Below, one piece after another: positions 1-10,056 of a stretch of DNA of 64,000 nucleotides (within the stretch, counting starts at the first letter, position 1; each line of letters begins with the position of its first letter). The notes under the pieces were generated by a model. The model made no database searches. It worked only from the letters and a program-made list of their open reading frames with translations, and was not told the DNA's origin. The DNA is from M0108 sp044228695 (GTDB lineage: Bacteria; Pseudomonadota; Gammaproteobacteria; Chromatiales; Chromatiaceae), in NCBI GenBank assembly GCA_044228695.1, contig JBGAUK010000008.1, positions 5,523 to 69,522 on the forward strand. The letters are read 5' to 3'. The translations under genes were made by a program, and so were the position numbers.

Positions 1-2253
1 TACCACAAAAAGCTGTCCATTGCCGCTAATTGCCGCATGTGCCTGGTGGAAGTGGAGCAGAACGGGCGTCCCTTCCCCAAGCCCGTTCCAGCCTGCTCCA
101 CCCCCGTCTGCGCCGGTCTCAAGGTTCTGACCCGTTCGCCTAGGGCGCTGGAGGCCCAGAAGGGAACCATGGAGTTCCTGCTCATCAATCACCCCCTGGA
201 TTGCCCGATTTGCGATCAGGGTGGGGAGTGCGAGTTGCAGGATGTCGCCATGGGCTACGGCCGTGACGTCTCGCGTTACATCGAGGGCAAGCGGGTCGTA
301 CAGGACGAGAATCTGGGCGCCCTCATCGCTACCGACATGACGCGATGCATTCATTGCACCCGCTGCGTGCGGTTCGGCGCCGAGATCGCCGGTGTGCGTG
401 AACTCGGTGCCACCGGGCGTGGCGAGCATGTCCGTATCGGTACCTTCGTCGAACATGCCATGGCCCATGAGCTGTCCGGCAACATCATCGACCTCTGCCC
501 GGTTGGCGCCCTGACCTCCAAGCCCTACCGATTCCAGGCCCGTGCCTGGGAGCTTAGCCAGTTCGAGGGCCTGGCACCCCATGATGGTCTGGGTTCGAAC
601 CTCCATTTGCATGTGCGCCGCAACCAGGTGATGCGGGTCCACCCGCGCGACAACGAGGCCATCAACGAGACTTGGATTTCGGACCGGGACCGCTTTAGCT
701 ACGAGGGCCTCTACACCGAGGACCGGCTGCTGACGCCCCTGGTCAAGAAGGACGGTGCCTGGCAGGCCATTGGCTGGTCGGAGGCCCTGCAACTGGCCGC
801 CACCCAACTCAAAGCCGCCGGCAGCCAGCTCGGGGCCTTGATTTCACCCGCCGCAACCCTGGAAGAGATGTTCCTGGCCCAGAAACTGGTGCGCGGCCTG
901 GGCTCCGCCGACATCGATACCCGGCTACGCCAGCAGGACTTTCGCGGCGACGCCACGGATCCCTTGCTGCCCTGGCTGGGGCTGGCCATCGCCGATGTCG
1001 AGAAGCAGGGGGCCATCCTGCTGGTCGGTTCGGATATCCGCGCCGAAATTCCCTTGCTGGCCCATCGCATCCGTAAGGCGGTCATGGACAGCCAGGCCAG
1101 GGTCATGATCATCAACCCCTACGCCTTGGCCCTGACCTTCCCGGCGGAGCAATTTACCGGTACCCCCACGGCCAATCTCGGGGACCTGGCGGCTATCGCC
1201 AAGGCCCTGGGTGCCAAGGGCGGGCCTGGCAGTGTCAAGGACCTCATCGCCCACGCCAAGCCGAGTGATCGGCATCAGGCGAGTGCCCAAGCCTTGCTGC
1301 AGGCCGAATCCGGGGTGGTCCTGCTGGGCGCCCTGGCGGCGGCCCATCCCGACTATGCCCTCCTAAAGGCCTTGGCGAGCGTCATTGCTAAGGCGGCCAA
1401 GCTTGAGCTGGGCTTTTTGCCGGCGGCGGCCAATGCCACGGGTGCCGCTCTGGCGGGGGCCCTGCCTCAGGTTGAGCCGGGCGCCAGGGCGGCAGCCACT
1501 CCTGGTGCCGCGGTTGACACCCTGCTAAACGCGCCCCGCAAGGCCTATCTGCTGTGGAATGTCGAACCGGGTCATGACCTGGTCGACCCGGCCCTGGCCG
1601 CCAAGGCCTTGGGCCAGGCGGATTTCGTCCTGGCCTGCGTGTCCCATCGTGGCGCCTCCGTCGAGGCGGTTGCCGATTTGATGCTGCCCATTGCCGCCTT
1701 TGCCGAGACCTCGGGCACCCTGGTCAATGCCGAACTGACCTGGCAGGCATTTCGGGGCGTCGTCCCCCCGCCGGGCGAGGCGCGACCAGGTTGGAAGATC
1801 CTGAGGGTTCTGGGCAACCTCCTGAATCTCGAGGGTTTCGACCAGGATAGTTCACTCCAGGTGGCTGACGAGGTGCGCGCCCTTTGCGAGGGTGTCAGCC
1901 CGAGCAATGCCTTGCGCGGGCATGTCAAGGCCAAGCCCGTGGCGCAGGCGGACCTGTGGCGCCTCGGCAACGTGCCCCTTTACCGGCTTGATGCCCTGGT
2001 GCGGCGCGCCCCGGCCCTGCAACGCGTCCCGGGCGCGGGGTGTTTCTCCGTCCATCTCCATCCCGATCAGGCCACCGCCCTGGGCCTGGTGGCGGGCGAT
2101 GCCGTTACCATCAGCCAGGGTGAGGCCAGCGCCCGCAGTAAGGTCGCGCTGAGCGAGGCCGTCCCCCTGGGCTGCGCGCGCATTCCGGCGGCGGTGGCTG
2201 GCAGCGAGACCCTGGGCGTTCAGATCGGCCCCGTCGTGGTCACCAAGGCATGA
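1..2253 (+). CDS. nuoG: NADH-quinone oxidoreductase subunit G (5' partial)
   Basis: Peripheral-arm subunit of complex I that carries electrons through iron-sulfur clusters from NADH toward quinone. The frame is open from base 1, so the gene begins upstream; about 30 N-terminal residues appear to be missing by comparison with the family. Visible ligands are the end of the 2Fe-2S domain (ANCRMCLVEVE, then PACSTPVC), the His-Cys3 motif HPLDCPICDQGGEC, the 4Fe-4S motif CIHCTRCVRFG and the later LSGNIIDLCPVGAL. The C-terminal half is a molybdopterin-oxidoreductase-like fold. The last part is alanine-rich and less conserved. It ends 14 bases before nuoH, in one operon running to nuoN. Confidence 0.97.
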   Translation, partial: YHKKLSIAANCRMCLVEVEQNGRPFPKPVPACSTPVCAGLKVLTRSPRALEAQKGTMEFLLINHPLDCPICDQGGECELQDVAMGYGRDVSRYIEGKRVVQDENLGALIATDMTRCIHCTRCVRFGAEIAGVRELGATGRGEHVRIGTFVEHAMAHELSGNIIDLCPVGALTSKPYRFQARAWELSQFEGLAPHDGLGSNLHLHVRRNQVMRVHPRDNEAINETWISDRDRFSYEGLYTEDRLLTPLVKKDGAWQAIGWSEALQLAATQLKAAGSQLGALISPAATLEEMFLAQKLVRGLGSADIDTRLRQQDFRGDATDPLLPWLGLAIADVEKQGAILLVGSDIRAEIPLLAHRIRKAVMDSQARVMIINPYALALTFPAEQFTGTPTANLGDLAAIAKALGAKGGPGSVKDLIAHAKPSDRHQASAQALLQAESGVVLLGALAAAHPDYALLKALASVIAKAAKLELGFLPAAANATGAALAGALPQVEPGARAAATPGAAVDTLLNAPRKAYLLWNVEPGHDLVDPALAAKALGQADFVLACVSHRGASVEAVADLMLPIAAFAETSGTLVNAELTWQAFRGVVPPPGEARPGWKILRVLGNLLNLEGFDQDSSLQVADEVRALCEGVSPSNALRGHVKAKPVAQADLWRLGNVPLYRLDALVRRAPALQRVPGAGCFSVHLHPDQATALGLVAGDAVTISQGEASARSKVALSEAVPLGCARIPAAVAGSETLGVQIGPVVVTKA

Positions 2254-2267
2254 GAGCGGATTGAACC

Positions 2268-3302
2268 ATGATTGATCTCTGGAATTCCCTGCCGGAAGTC
2301 ATCCGGATCCTGCTGAAGATCGTGGTGATCCTCGGGCCCCTCATGGGTCTGGTGGCCTACTACACCCTGGCGGAACGCAAGATCATCGGGTACATGCAGA
2401 TCCGCATCGGCCCCAACCGGGTTGGTCCGCGCGGCCTGCTGCAGCCCATTGCCGATGCCCTCAAGCTGATGTTCAAGGAGATTATCCTGCCAACCCGGGC
2501 GGATAAGACCCTCTTTATCATCGCCCCGCTTTTGACCCTGGGTCCGGCCCTAGCGGCCTGGGCCGTCTTTCCCTTCGACGAGGGCCTGGTGTTGGCGGAT
2601 GTCGATGCCGGCCTGCTCTACATCCTGGCCTTGACCTCCCTGGGGGTATACGGCGTCATCATCGCGGGCTGGGCCTCCAATTCCAAATATGCCCTCTTGG
2701 GTGCCTTGCGTTCCGGGGCCCAGATCGTGGCTTACGAGATCGCCATGGGCTTCGCCCTGGTGGGCGTCCTGGTGGCTGCCGGCAGTCTTAATCTGGGTGA
2801 CATCGTCCGGGCCCAGGAGGGCAACATCCTGACCTGGTTCTGGCTCCCGCTACTGCCCCTCTTTGGCGTCTATTTCATCTCTGGCCTGGCCGAGACGAAC
2901 CGCGCGCCCTTCGATGTGGCGGAGGGTGAGTCCGAGATCGTCGCGGGTTTCCATGTCGAATATTCCGGCATGACCTTCGCCGTCTTCTTCCTTGGCGAAT
3001 ACGCCAACATGATCCTCATCTCGGCCCTGTCCGCCCTCATGTTCCTGGGCGGCTGGCTGTCGCCCCTGCCGGCGGCCTGGGTTGAGGGCACTTTTCCGCT
3101 CGATAGTGGCTTCCATTGGCTGCTGATCAAGACCTTTTTCTTCATGTTTCTCTTCCTGTGGTTCCGTGCCACCTTCCCCAGATATCGCTACGACCAGATC
3201 ATGCGCCTGGGTTGGAAGGTCTTCATCCCGATCACCATCGTCTGGATCCTGGTCGTCGGGCTCGCGGTCTTGTACAAGCTGCCCCCCTGGTGGTCGGCCT
3301 GA
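2268..3302 (+). CDS. nuoH: NADH-quinone oxidoreductase subunit H
   Basis: Membrane subunit of complex I that forms much of the quinone-access chamber where the peripheral arm docks. It has 344 residues, the usual length, with about eight hydrophobic segments. Family signatures are visible: AERKIIGYMQIRIGPNRVGP near the N-terminus, and GLAETNRAPFDVAEGESEIV, the acidic loop that lines the quinone site. The start ATG follows nuoG by 14 bases and nuoI follows after 17 bases, so it is inside the nuo operon. Confidence 0.98.
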   Translation: MIDLWNSLPEVIRILLKIVVILGPLMGLVAYYTLAERKIIGYMQIRIGPNRVGPRGLLQPIADALKLMFKEIILPTRADKTLFIIAPLLTLGPALAAWAVFPFDEGLVLADVDAGLLYILALTSLGVYGVIIAGWASNSKYALLGALRSGAQIVAYEIAMGFALVGVLVAAGSLNLGDIVRAQEGNILTWFWLPLLPLFGVYFISGLAETNRAPFDVAEGESEIVAGFHVEYSGMTFAVFFLGEYANMILISALSALMFLGGWLSPLPAAWVEGTFPLDSGFHWLLIKTFFFMFLFLWFRATFPRYRYDQIMRLGWKVFIPITIVWILVVGLAVLYKLPPWWSA

Positions 3303-3319
3303 CGGAGAGGGGATAGAGA

Positions 3320-3811
3320 ATGCTGCAAACCATGCGTGATTATTTGCGGAGCCTGCTGCTCATCGAGCTGTTCCAGGGACTAGGCGTAACCGGCCGCTAC
3401 TTCTTCAGGAAGAAAATCACCGTCCAGTATCCAGAGGAAAAGGCGCCCCTTTCGCCGCGTTTCCGGGGTCTCCATGCCCTGCGCCGATATGAAAACGGCG
3501 AGGAGCGGTGTATTGCCTGCAAGCTGTGCGAGGCGACCTGCCCGGCCCTGGCGATTACGATCGAGGCGGAGCCCCGCGCGGACGGCAGTCGCCGCACCAC
3601 GCGCTACGACATTGACCTCTTCAAGTGCATCTATTGCGGCTTTTGCGAGGAGTCCTGCCCCGTGGATTCCATCGTCGAGACCGCCCATTACGAATACTGC
3701 TTCGAGCAGCGTGACGAGAGCATCATGACCAAGGAACGGTTGCTGGCCATCGGCGACCAGTACGAGGCCGAGATTGCCGCGGCGCGAGCTGCGGATTCAC
3801 CCTACCGTTAG
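3320..3811 (+). CDS. nuoI: NADH-quinone oxidoreductase subunit I
   Basis: Peripheral-arm ferredoxin-like subunit carrying clusters N6a and N6b, which pass electrons to the last cluster before quinone. It has 163 residues. Two classical 4Fe-4S motifs are visible, CIACKLCEATCPA and CIYCGFCEESCPV, each C-x2-C-x2-C-x3-C-P. The N-terminal stretch with FFRKKITVQYPEEKAPL and the FRG motif is typical of NuoI. A start at the ATG 17 bases after nuoH fits the family. Confidence 0.98.
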   Translation: MLQTMRDYLRSLLLIELFQGLGVTGRYFFRKKITVQYPEEKAPLSPRFRGLHALRRYENGEERCIACKLCEATCPALAITIEAEPRADGSRRTTRYDIDLFKCIYCGFCEESCPVDSIVETAHYEYCFEQRDESIMTKERLLAIGDQYEAEIAAARAADSPYR

Positions 3812-3879
3812 GCGCCGTAAGGCACCTTACACCTGATCCATTGGCTGACAGACCTACCTAAACCGGACTGGACCAAGAC

Positions 3880-4542
3880 ATGGGCTTCGAAAAGTTTCTC
3901 TTCTATGTCCTGGCGGCGACGGTGATCGCCGCGGCCGGCATGGTGGTTACGCGTCGCAATCCGGTGCATGCGGTGCTGTTTCTCGTGGTGGCCTTCGTGG
4001 CGAGCGCCATGCTCTGGATCCTGATGGACGCGGAGTTCCTCGCCATCAGCCTGGTTTTGGTTTACGTCGGTGCCGTCCTGGTCCTCTTCCTGTTTGTCAT
4101 CATGATGCTGGACGTGGATATCGCCACCCTGAAGGCCCAATTCATCCGCCACCTCCCGCTGGCCTTGGTGGTCGGGGTGATCATGTTGATCGAGATCTTC
4201 ATGGTGGTTGGCCCGGGCAACTTCGGCGGCGAGTCTTTTCCGACTCCGGCCCACCATGGCGCCGATTACAGCAATACCCGCGAGCTCGGCCTCCTGCTCT
4301 ACAGCGTCTATATCTATCCCTTCGAGATAGCCGCCGTCATCCTGCTGGTGGCCATCGTCGCCGCCATCCGCTTGACCCTGCGCCACCGCCCGGATACTAA
4401 GTACATCGATCCCTCCCGGCAGGTCAGTGTCCGTAAGGGTCCGGATCGGGTGCAAATCGTGCGGATGCCGCCCGAGCCGCGGCGCGTGCCGCCCACCACC
4501 CCTCAGACTGTCTCCGCCCAGGGCGAGGAGGACGCATCGTGA
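3880..4542 (+). CDS. nuoJ: NADH-quinone oxidoreductase subunit J
   Basis: Small membrane subunit of complex I in the proton-pumping arm. It has 220 residues and five predicted hydrophobic segments; VVTRRNPVHAVLFLV and the following segment are recognisable NuoJ features. A polar proline-rich C-terminal tail (about residues 165-220) extends beyond the last membrane segment, as in many proteobacterial NuoJ proteins. The stop overlaps the nuoK start codon by four bases (GTGA), suggesting translational coupling. A gap of 68 bases separates it from nuoI. Confidence 0.96.
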   Translation: MGFEKFLFYVLAATVIAAAGMVVTRRNPVHAVLFLVVAFVASAMLWILMDAEFLAISLVLVYVGAVLVLFLFVIMMLDVDIATLKAQFIRHLPLALVVGVIMLIEIFMVVGPGNFGGESFPTPAHHGADYSNTRELGLLLYSVYIYPFEIAAVILLVAIVAAIRLTLRHRPDTKYIDPSRQVSVRKGPDRVQIVRMPPEPRRVPPTTPQTVSAQGEEDAS

Positions 4543-4844
4543 TCGAGCTTTCCGATTATTTGATGCTGGGTGGCATCCTCTTTTCCATCAGCGTCGCGGG
4601 TATCTTCATTAATCGGAAGAACCTCATAGTCCTGCTGATGTGCATCGAATTGATGCTTTTGGCGGTCAATATGAACTTCGTCGCCTTCTCCTATTTCCTG
4701 GGCGATATGTCGGGTCAGGTCTTTGTTTTCTTTATCCTGACCGTCGCCGCCGCCGAGGCGGCTATCGGCCTCGCCATTCTCGTGGTGCTGTTCCGAAACC
4801 GGCGCACCATCGATGTCGAGGACCTGGATGCCCTCAAGGGATAA
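4539..4844 (+). CDS. nuoK: NADH-quinone oxidoreductase subunit K
   Basis: Small antiporter-like membrane subunit of complex I (relative of MrpC), 101 residues with three membrane helices. The helix containing LIVLLMCIELMLLAVNMNFV carries the conserved membrane glutamate, and a second acidic residue lies in VAAAEAAIGLAILV. It starts with GTG overlapping the nuoJ stop. The next gene, nuoL, lies 158 bases further on, the largest gap in this operon. Confidence 0.97.
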   Translation: MIELSDYLMLGGILFSISVAGIFINRKNLIVLLMCIELMLLAVNMNFVAFSYFLGDMSGQVFVFFILTVAAAEAAIGLAILVVLFRNRRTIDVEDLDALKG

Positions 4845-4876
4845 GCCCTGGGCGGATGGGTCGGAAGGCAAGACAG

Positions 4877-4894
4877 GAACAAGGGGGCTTGTTC
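4877..4894 (+). other. Intercistronic hairpin between nuoK and nuoL
   Basis: A perfect 7-base inverted repeat, GAACAAG - GGGG - CTTGTTC, lies 33 bases after nuoK in the 158-base nuoK-nuoL gap. There is no T-run after it, so it does not look like a strong intrinsic terminator. An mRNA processing or stability element is possible. A new promoter just upstream of nuoL cannot be excluded. Confidence 0.4.
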
Positions 4895-5002
4895 GATCAG
4901 TGTTAGGCTGGGGATGGCAGGGCTGGGATGCGATTGAATCCCGATAATCCCGTCACTTAATCGCGGCGTCAGCGGAACAGAGCAAAAAGAGCAGACAAGC
5001 AG

Positions 5003-6991
5003 ATGGAAAACCTCTACCTGACCATCGTCCTCGCCCCCCTGGTGGGCTCGATTATCGCCGGCTTCCTGGGGAGCCGGATCGGGCGGGTGGGTGCCCACTC
5101 GGTGACCATTCTGGGCGTCGGTCTTTCCCTGGGCTTGTCCCTTTATGTGCTCAAGGGGTTCGTGGAGGGTACCCTGCCGGCATTTGATGGCCCCGTCTAC
5201 ACCTGGATGATCAGCGGCGGCATCAGCTTCGAGATCGGCTTCCTGGTTGACAAGCTCACGGCCCTGATGATGGCCGTAGTGACCTTCGTCTCCCTTATGG
5301 TGCACATCTACACCATTGGCTATATGGCGGATGACGAGCACAACTGGCCCAAGGAATCCTTGGCTGGCCGTAATGCCTATCAGCGCTTCTTCAGCTATAT
5401 CTCCCTATTCACCTTCTCCATGTTGATGCTGGTAATGTCGAACAACTTCCTGCAGTTGTTCTTCGGCTGGGAGGCGGTGGGCCTGGTTTCCTATCTTTTG
5501 ATTGGCTTCTGGACCGTGCGCGAGTCGGCCATCTTCGCCAATCTCAAGGCCTTTCTGGTCAACCGGGTCGGTGACTTCGGTTTCATCCTGGGCATCGGCG
5601 CCATTGCCATGTACTTCAACTCCATGGACTACCAGGAGGTTTTCGATGCGGCGCCCGCTCTGGCCCACACTCAGGTCCAGATTTGGGGGGATTCCTCCTG
5701 GTCCCTGATGACGGTCATCTGTGTCCTGCTCTTCATCGGCGCCATGGGCAAGTCGGCCCAGGTCCCGCTCCATATCTGGCTGCCGGACTCCATGGAAGGC
5801 CCCACGCCGATCTCGGCTTTGATCCACGCCGCCACCATGGTCACAGCGGGCATCTTCATGGTGGCGCGCATGTCGCCGCTCTACGAGCTCTCGGAGACCG
5901 CCCTGAGTTTTGTCATGGTGATCGGCGCCACCACGGCCTTCTTCATGGGGCTCGTCGGCCTGGTGCAGAATGACATCAAGCGGGTGGTGGCCTATTCGAC
6001 CCTGTCCCAACTGGGCTACATGGTCGCGGCCTTGGGTGCATCCGCCTACGCCGCCGGCATCTTCCATCTCATGACCCATGCCTTCTTCAAGGCCCTGCTC
6101 TTCCTGGCGGCTGGCTCGGTCATCATCGCCATGCACCATGATCAGGACATCCGCAACATGGGCGGTCTGCGCAAGTACATGCCCATCACCTGGATCACCT
6201 TCCTCCTCGGCTCCCTGGCGCTCATCGGCTTTCCCGGCTTCTCGGGCTTTTTCTCCAAGGATGCCATCATCGAGGCCGTGCATTTGTCCCAGGTGGGTGG
6301 CGCGGGGTACGCCAGCGTACTGCTGACCCTAGGTGTCTTCGTCACGGCCCTCTATAGTTTCCGGCTCTATTTCATCGTCTTCCACGGCAAGGAACGGATG
6401 GATGAGCACACCCGGCATCATCTGCATGAGACGCCCGCCGTTGTCTGGGTGCCCCTGGTCCTCCTGGCTATCCCGTCCGTCTTCATTGGCTGGATGACCA
6501 TGGAATCGGTGCTGTTCGGCGACTGGTTTAAGGGCGTTATCCACGTCGCGCCCCAGCACGATGTCCTGGCCCAGATAGGCGCCCATTTCCATGGCCAGAC
6601 GAGCTTCGTCCTGCACGGCATGATGGGGCTCCCCTTCTGGCTGGCCATGAGTGGCCTGGTCCTGGCCTGGTACATTTATACGATGAAGCCAGTCATTGCC
6701 GATTACGCCATGGTGCGCTTCAGCCGTACCTATCGCATTCTGGAAGGCAAGTATGGCTTTGATCAGTTCAATATGGCCGTCTTCGCCGGCGGGAGCCGGG
6801 CCTTGGGCAAGTTGTTCTGGGTAACCGGCGATCAGGGGCTTATCGACGGCATCCTCATCAATGGCTCGGCCCAAGGCGTGGGCCGGATCGCGCAGCGCCT
6901 GCGCGGTATCCAGACCGGCTATCTGTACCACTACGCCATCGCCATGATTCTGGGTCTGGTGGCCTTGTTGACCATCTTCGTGACCTTCTGA
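5003..6991 (+). CDS. nuoL: NADH-quinone oxidoreductase subunit L
   Basis: Distal antiporter-like subunit of complex I that translocates protons and carries the long lateral helix along the membrane arm. It has 662 residues, in the usual range, with many hydrophobic segments. Recognisable elements are FFGWEAVGLVSYLLIGFW (conserved Glu and Trp), MGKSAQVPLHIWLPDSMEGP (conserved Lys), LIHAATMVTAGIFM and MTHAFFKALLFLAAG. It is followed by nuoM after 21 bases. Confidence 0.98.
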   Translation: MENLYLTIVLAPLVGSIIAGFLGSRIGRVGAHSVTILGVGLSLGLSLYVLKGFVEGTLPAFDGPVYTWMISGGISFEIGFLVDKLTALMMAVVTFVSLMVHIYTIGYMADDEHNWPKESLAGRNAYQRFFSYISLFTFSMLMLVMSNNFLQLFFGWEAVGLVSYLLIGFWTVRESAIFANLKAFLVNRVGDFGFILGIGAIAMYFNSMDYQEVFDAAPALAHTQVQIWGDSSWSLMTVICVLLFIGAMGKSAQVPLHIWLPDSMEGPTPISALIHAATMVTAGIFMVARMSPLYELSETALSFVMVIGATTAFFMGLVGLVQNDIKRVVAYSTLSQLGYMVAALGASAYAAGIFHLMTHAFFKALLFLAAGSVIIAMHHDQDIRNMGGLRKYMPITWITFLLGSLALIGFPGFSGFFSKDAIIEAVHLSQVGGAGYASVLLTLGVFVTALYSFRLYFIVFHGKERMDEHTRHHLHETPAVVWVPLVLLAIPSVFIGWMTMESVLFGDWFKGVIHVAPQHDVLAQIGAHFHGQTSFVLHGMMGLPFWLAMSGLVLAWYIYTMKPVIADYAMVRFSRTYRILEGKYGFDQFNMAVFAGGSRALGKLFWVTGDQGLIDGILINGSAQGVGRIAQRLRGIQTGYLYHYAIAMILGLVALLTIFVTF

Positions 6992-7012
6992 TTCCGAGGG
7001 AGACGGACGAGC

Positions 7013-8560
7013 ATGCACTTCGCAATTCCAGTTCTGTCGCTGACCATCTGGCTGCCGATCATCGGCGGCCTGGCGGTACTCGCCAGCGGCGATAAGGCCC
7101 CCAATATCTCACGTTGGGTGGCCTTGAGCTTTTCCGTGCTCGCCTTCCTGGTTAGCCTATTACTCTGGACGGATTTCGATGCCAGCACGGCCCAGATGCA
7201 GTTCGTCGAACGCGCACCCTGGATTCCCAGCTTCAACGCCTGGTACCACCTGGGGGTGGACGGCATCTCCATGCCGCTCATCATCCTGACCACCTTTATC
7301 ACCATCCTGGTCCTCATCTCCGGCTGGGAAGTCATCAGCTACAAGCCCTCCCAATACATGGCCGCCTTCCTCATCATGGAAGGCGTCATGGTCGGTGTCT
7401 TTTCCGCCCTGGACGCCATCCTCTTCTATGTCTTCTGGGAGGCCATGCTGATCCCGATGTTCATCATCATCGGGGTCTGGGGTGGACCCAAGCGGGTTTA
7501 CGCCACCATCAAGTTCTTCCTCTACACCTTCTTCGGCTCGGTCTTCATGTTGGTCGCCCTGATCTACATGTACTTCAAGTCGGGCTCCTACAGCATCCTC
7601 GACTTCCAGGCCTTGCCCCTGAGCCTCACCGAGCAGATCTGGATCTTCCTGGCCTTCCTTGCCGCCTTCGCCGTCAAGGTGCCCATGTGGCCGGTCCATA
7701 CCTGGCTGCCGGACGCCCATGTAGAGGCCCCAACGGGGGGGTCGGTGATACTGGCGGCCATCATGCTGAAGATCGGCGGCTATGGATTCCTGCGCTTCAG
7801 CCTGCCTATCACCCCGGACGCCAGCGCGACCCTGGACTGGCTGGTCATCGCCATGTCCTTGATCGCCGTGGTCTATATCGGCTTTGTCGCCCTGGTCCAG
7901 CAGGACATGAAGAAGCTGATCGCCTATTCTTCAATTGCTCACATGGGCTTTGTCACTCTGGGCTTCTTCATCGCCTTCAGCATCTTCGCGCGGGCGGGTG
8001 CCACGGGTGGCGTGGTGATGGGCATGGAGGGCGGCATGGTGCAGATGGTTTCCCATGGCTTCGTTTCCGCGGCCATGTTCCTCTGCGTCGGCGTCCTTTA
8101 CGATCGTCTCCACTCCCGTGAGATCTCGACTTATGGGGGCGTGATTCATACCATGCCCGTGTTTGGCGCCCTGATGGTCTTCTTCGCGATGGCCAATGCC
8201 GGGCTGCCGGGCACCTCGGGATTCGTGGGTGAGTTCATGGTCATTCTGGCAAGCTTCCAGGCGGATTTCTGGTATGCCTTCCTGGCGGCCACCACCCTGA
8301 TTCTGGGCGCGGCCTACACCCTCTGGATGGTCAAGCGGGTCGTCTATGGCCCTATAACCAGTGAGAAGGTGGCGGGTTTTCAGGACGCCAATGGCCGGGA
8401 GTTGCTGGTCCTGGGGATCCTGGCGGTTGCTGTACTGGCCTTGGGGCTCTGGCCCGCGCCCTTAGTGGAGGTGATGGACGCCAGCATCCAGAACCTGGTC
8501 CAGCATCTCGCGGTTTCCAAGCTGGCCGTGGCCCCCGCGGCCGTCGCCGTACTGCCCTGA
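7013..8560 (+). CDS. nuoM: NADH-quinone oxidoreductase subunit M
   Basis: Second antiporter-like proton-pumping subunit of complex I, 515 residues, 13-14 membrane segments. Conserved pieces include FYVFWEAMLIPMFIIIGVWG (Glu on helix 5), KVPMWPVHTWLPDAHVEAPT (Lys of the broken helix), DMKKLIAYSSIAHMGFVTLG and VSHGFVSAAMFLCVGVLYDR. It follows nuoL by 21 bases, and a 59-base gap leads to nuoN. Confidence 0.98.
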   Translation: MHFAIPVLSLTIWLPIIGGLAVLASGDKAPNISRWVALSFSVLAFLVSLLLWTDFDASTAQMQFVERAPWIPSFNAWYHLGVDGISMPLIILTTFITILVLISGWEVISYKPSQYMAAFLIMEGVMVGVFSALDAILFYVFWEAMLIPMFIIIGVWGGPKRVYATIKFFLYTFFGSVFMLVALIYMYFKSGSYSILDFQALPLSLTEQIWIFLAFLAAFAVKVPMWPVHTWLPDAHVEAPTGGSVILAAIMLKIGGYGFLRFSLPITPDASATLDWLVIAMSLIAVVYIGFVALVQQDMKKLIAYSSIAHMGFVTLGFFIAFSIFARAGATGGVVMGMEGGMVQMVSHGFVSAAMFLCVGVLYDRLHSREISTYGGVIHTMPVFGALMVFFAMANAGLPGTSGFVGEFMVILASFQADFWYAFLAATTLILGAAYTLWMVKRVVYGPITSEKVAGFQDANGRELLVLGILAVAVLALGLWPAPLVEVMDASIQNLVQHLAVSKLAVAPAAVAVLP

Positions 8561-8619
8561 ACCCTGTTTAGCCCGGTGCCCCGCGCCACGGCCGGGTCCC
8601 TTGATTGCGGAAGATCAGC

Positions 8620-10056
8620 ATGACCTTCGATTACGCCCATTTGATTCCCGTCGTTCCGGAGATCGCGGTTCTGGTCCTGGCCAGCACCCTGCTGCTGGTG
8701 GATCTCTGGCTTAAGGACCGGGAAAAGGGGATCAACCATGTGATCGCCGTCCTGGGTCTCCTGATCGTCATTGGCCTGACGGGTCTGGTCGGTGGCGGGG
8801 AGCGGGAGATCGTTCTCGGCGGTACCTATGTCCGCGACCCCATGAGCGACCTCCTGAAGATCGCTATCCTCCTCATCAGCCTGCTGACTTTCGTCTATTC
8901 CCGGGACTATCTGCGCGACCGCCAGATGATGGTGGGTGAGTTCTATGTCCTGACCCTCTTCGCGGTGTTGGGGATGATGGTCATGGCCTCCGCCAACAGT
9001 TTCCTGACCCTCTACCTGGGGCTGGAATTGCTGGCCCTCTCCCTCTATACCCTGGTCGCCTTCGACCGGGATAGCCCGACAGGGGCCGAGGCGGCGATGA
9101 AGTACTTTGTCCTGGGCGCCCTGGGCTCGGGACTCCTGCTTTACGGCCTGTCCATGCTGTATGGCGCCACCGGTTCCCTGGAACTGGGGGTCGTCGCCGG
9201 GGCGGTGGCCATGCAGGGTGCCACTAACCAGGTCTTGGTCTTTGGCCTGGTCTTCGTCGTCATCGGTATTGGCTTCAAGTTTGGCGCCGTGCCCTTTCAC
9301 ATGTGGGTGCCCGATACCTATCAAGGCGCGCCCAACCCCGTGGTCCTCTTTCTTGGCAGCGCCCCCAAGATTGCCGCCTTTGCCCTGGCCTTCCGCCTCC
9401 TGGTGGATGGACTGGGCGCCTTGCACGCGGAATGGCAGGGGATGCTCATCATCCTGGCCATCATCTCCATGGCGGTCGGCAACATCGTGGCCATCGCCCA
9501 GACCAACATCAAACGGATGCTGGCCTACTCGACCATCTCCCATGTCGGGTTTATCTTCCTGGGCCTGATTGGCGGCAATGCCGAGGCCTATTCCGCCGCC
9601 ATGTTTTACGCTATCGTCTATGCCCTGATGGCCGCTGGTGGCTTTGGCCTGCTGGTGATGATGAGCCGCGAGGGATTCGAGGTGGAGCGCCTGGAGGATC
9701 TCAAGGGCATGAACGAGCGGGACACCTGGCAGGCCGCCATGATGGCGTTGGTCATGTTCTCTATGGCGGGGGTACCTCCGACGGTTGGCTTCATGGCCAA
9801 GCTGCTGGTTCTGGAGGCCGTCATCAGCGTGGGCCTCTGGTGGCTTGCCTTGGTCGCCGTCTTTTTCTCCATCATCGGCGCCTACTACTATCTACGCGTC
9901 ATCAAAATTATGTACTTCGACAAGCCCGAAACCACCGAACCCCTGGTATTCGGTACCGGCGCCCGCCTGGCTATTTCCATCAATGGTTTGGCCATCCTCC
10001 TTCTGGGCCTCTTCCCGGCGGTCCTGCTGACCTACTGCCAAGCGGCCTTCGTCTGA
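8620..10056 (+). CDS. nuoN: NADH-quinone oxidoreductase subunit N
   Basis: Third antiporter-like subunit of complex I, 478 residues from the ATG at 8620. A TTG five codons upstream (8605) is also in frame, but the ATG start, giving MTFDYAHLIPVVPE, matches the family better. Conserved features include YLGLELLALSLYTLVAF, GFKFGAVPFHMWVPDTYQGA (key lysine) and NIKRMLAYSTISHVGF. It is the last gene of the nuo operon; the following 220 bases show no conserved gene. Confidence 0.97.
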   Translation: MTFDYAHLIPVVPEIAVLVLASTLLLVDLWLKDREKGINHVIAVLGLLIVIGLTGLVGGGEREIVLGGTYVRDPMSDLLKIAILLISLLTFVYSRDYLRDRQMMVGEFYVLTLFAVLGMMVMASANSFLTLYLGLELLALSLYTLVAFDRDSPTGAEAAMKYFVLGALGSGLLLYGLSMLYGATGSLELGVVAGAVAMQGATNQVLVFGLVFVVIGIGFKFGAVPFHMWVPDTYQGAPNPVVLFLGSAPKIAAFALAFRLLVDGLGALHAEWQGMLIILAIISMAVGNIVAIAQTNIKRMLAYSTISHVGFIFLGLIGGNAEAYSAAMFYAIVYALMAAGGFGLLVMMSREGFEVERLEDLKGMNERDTWQAAMMALVMFSMAGVPPTVGFMAKLLVLEAVISVGLWWLALVAVFFSIIGAYYYLRVIKIMYFDKPETTEPLVFGTGARLAISINGLAILLLGLFPAVLLTYCQAAFV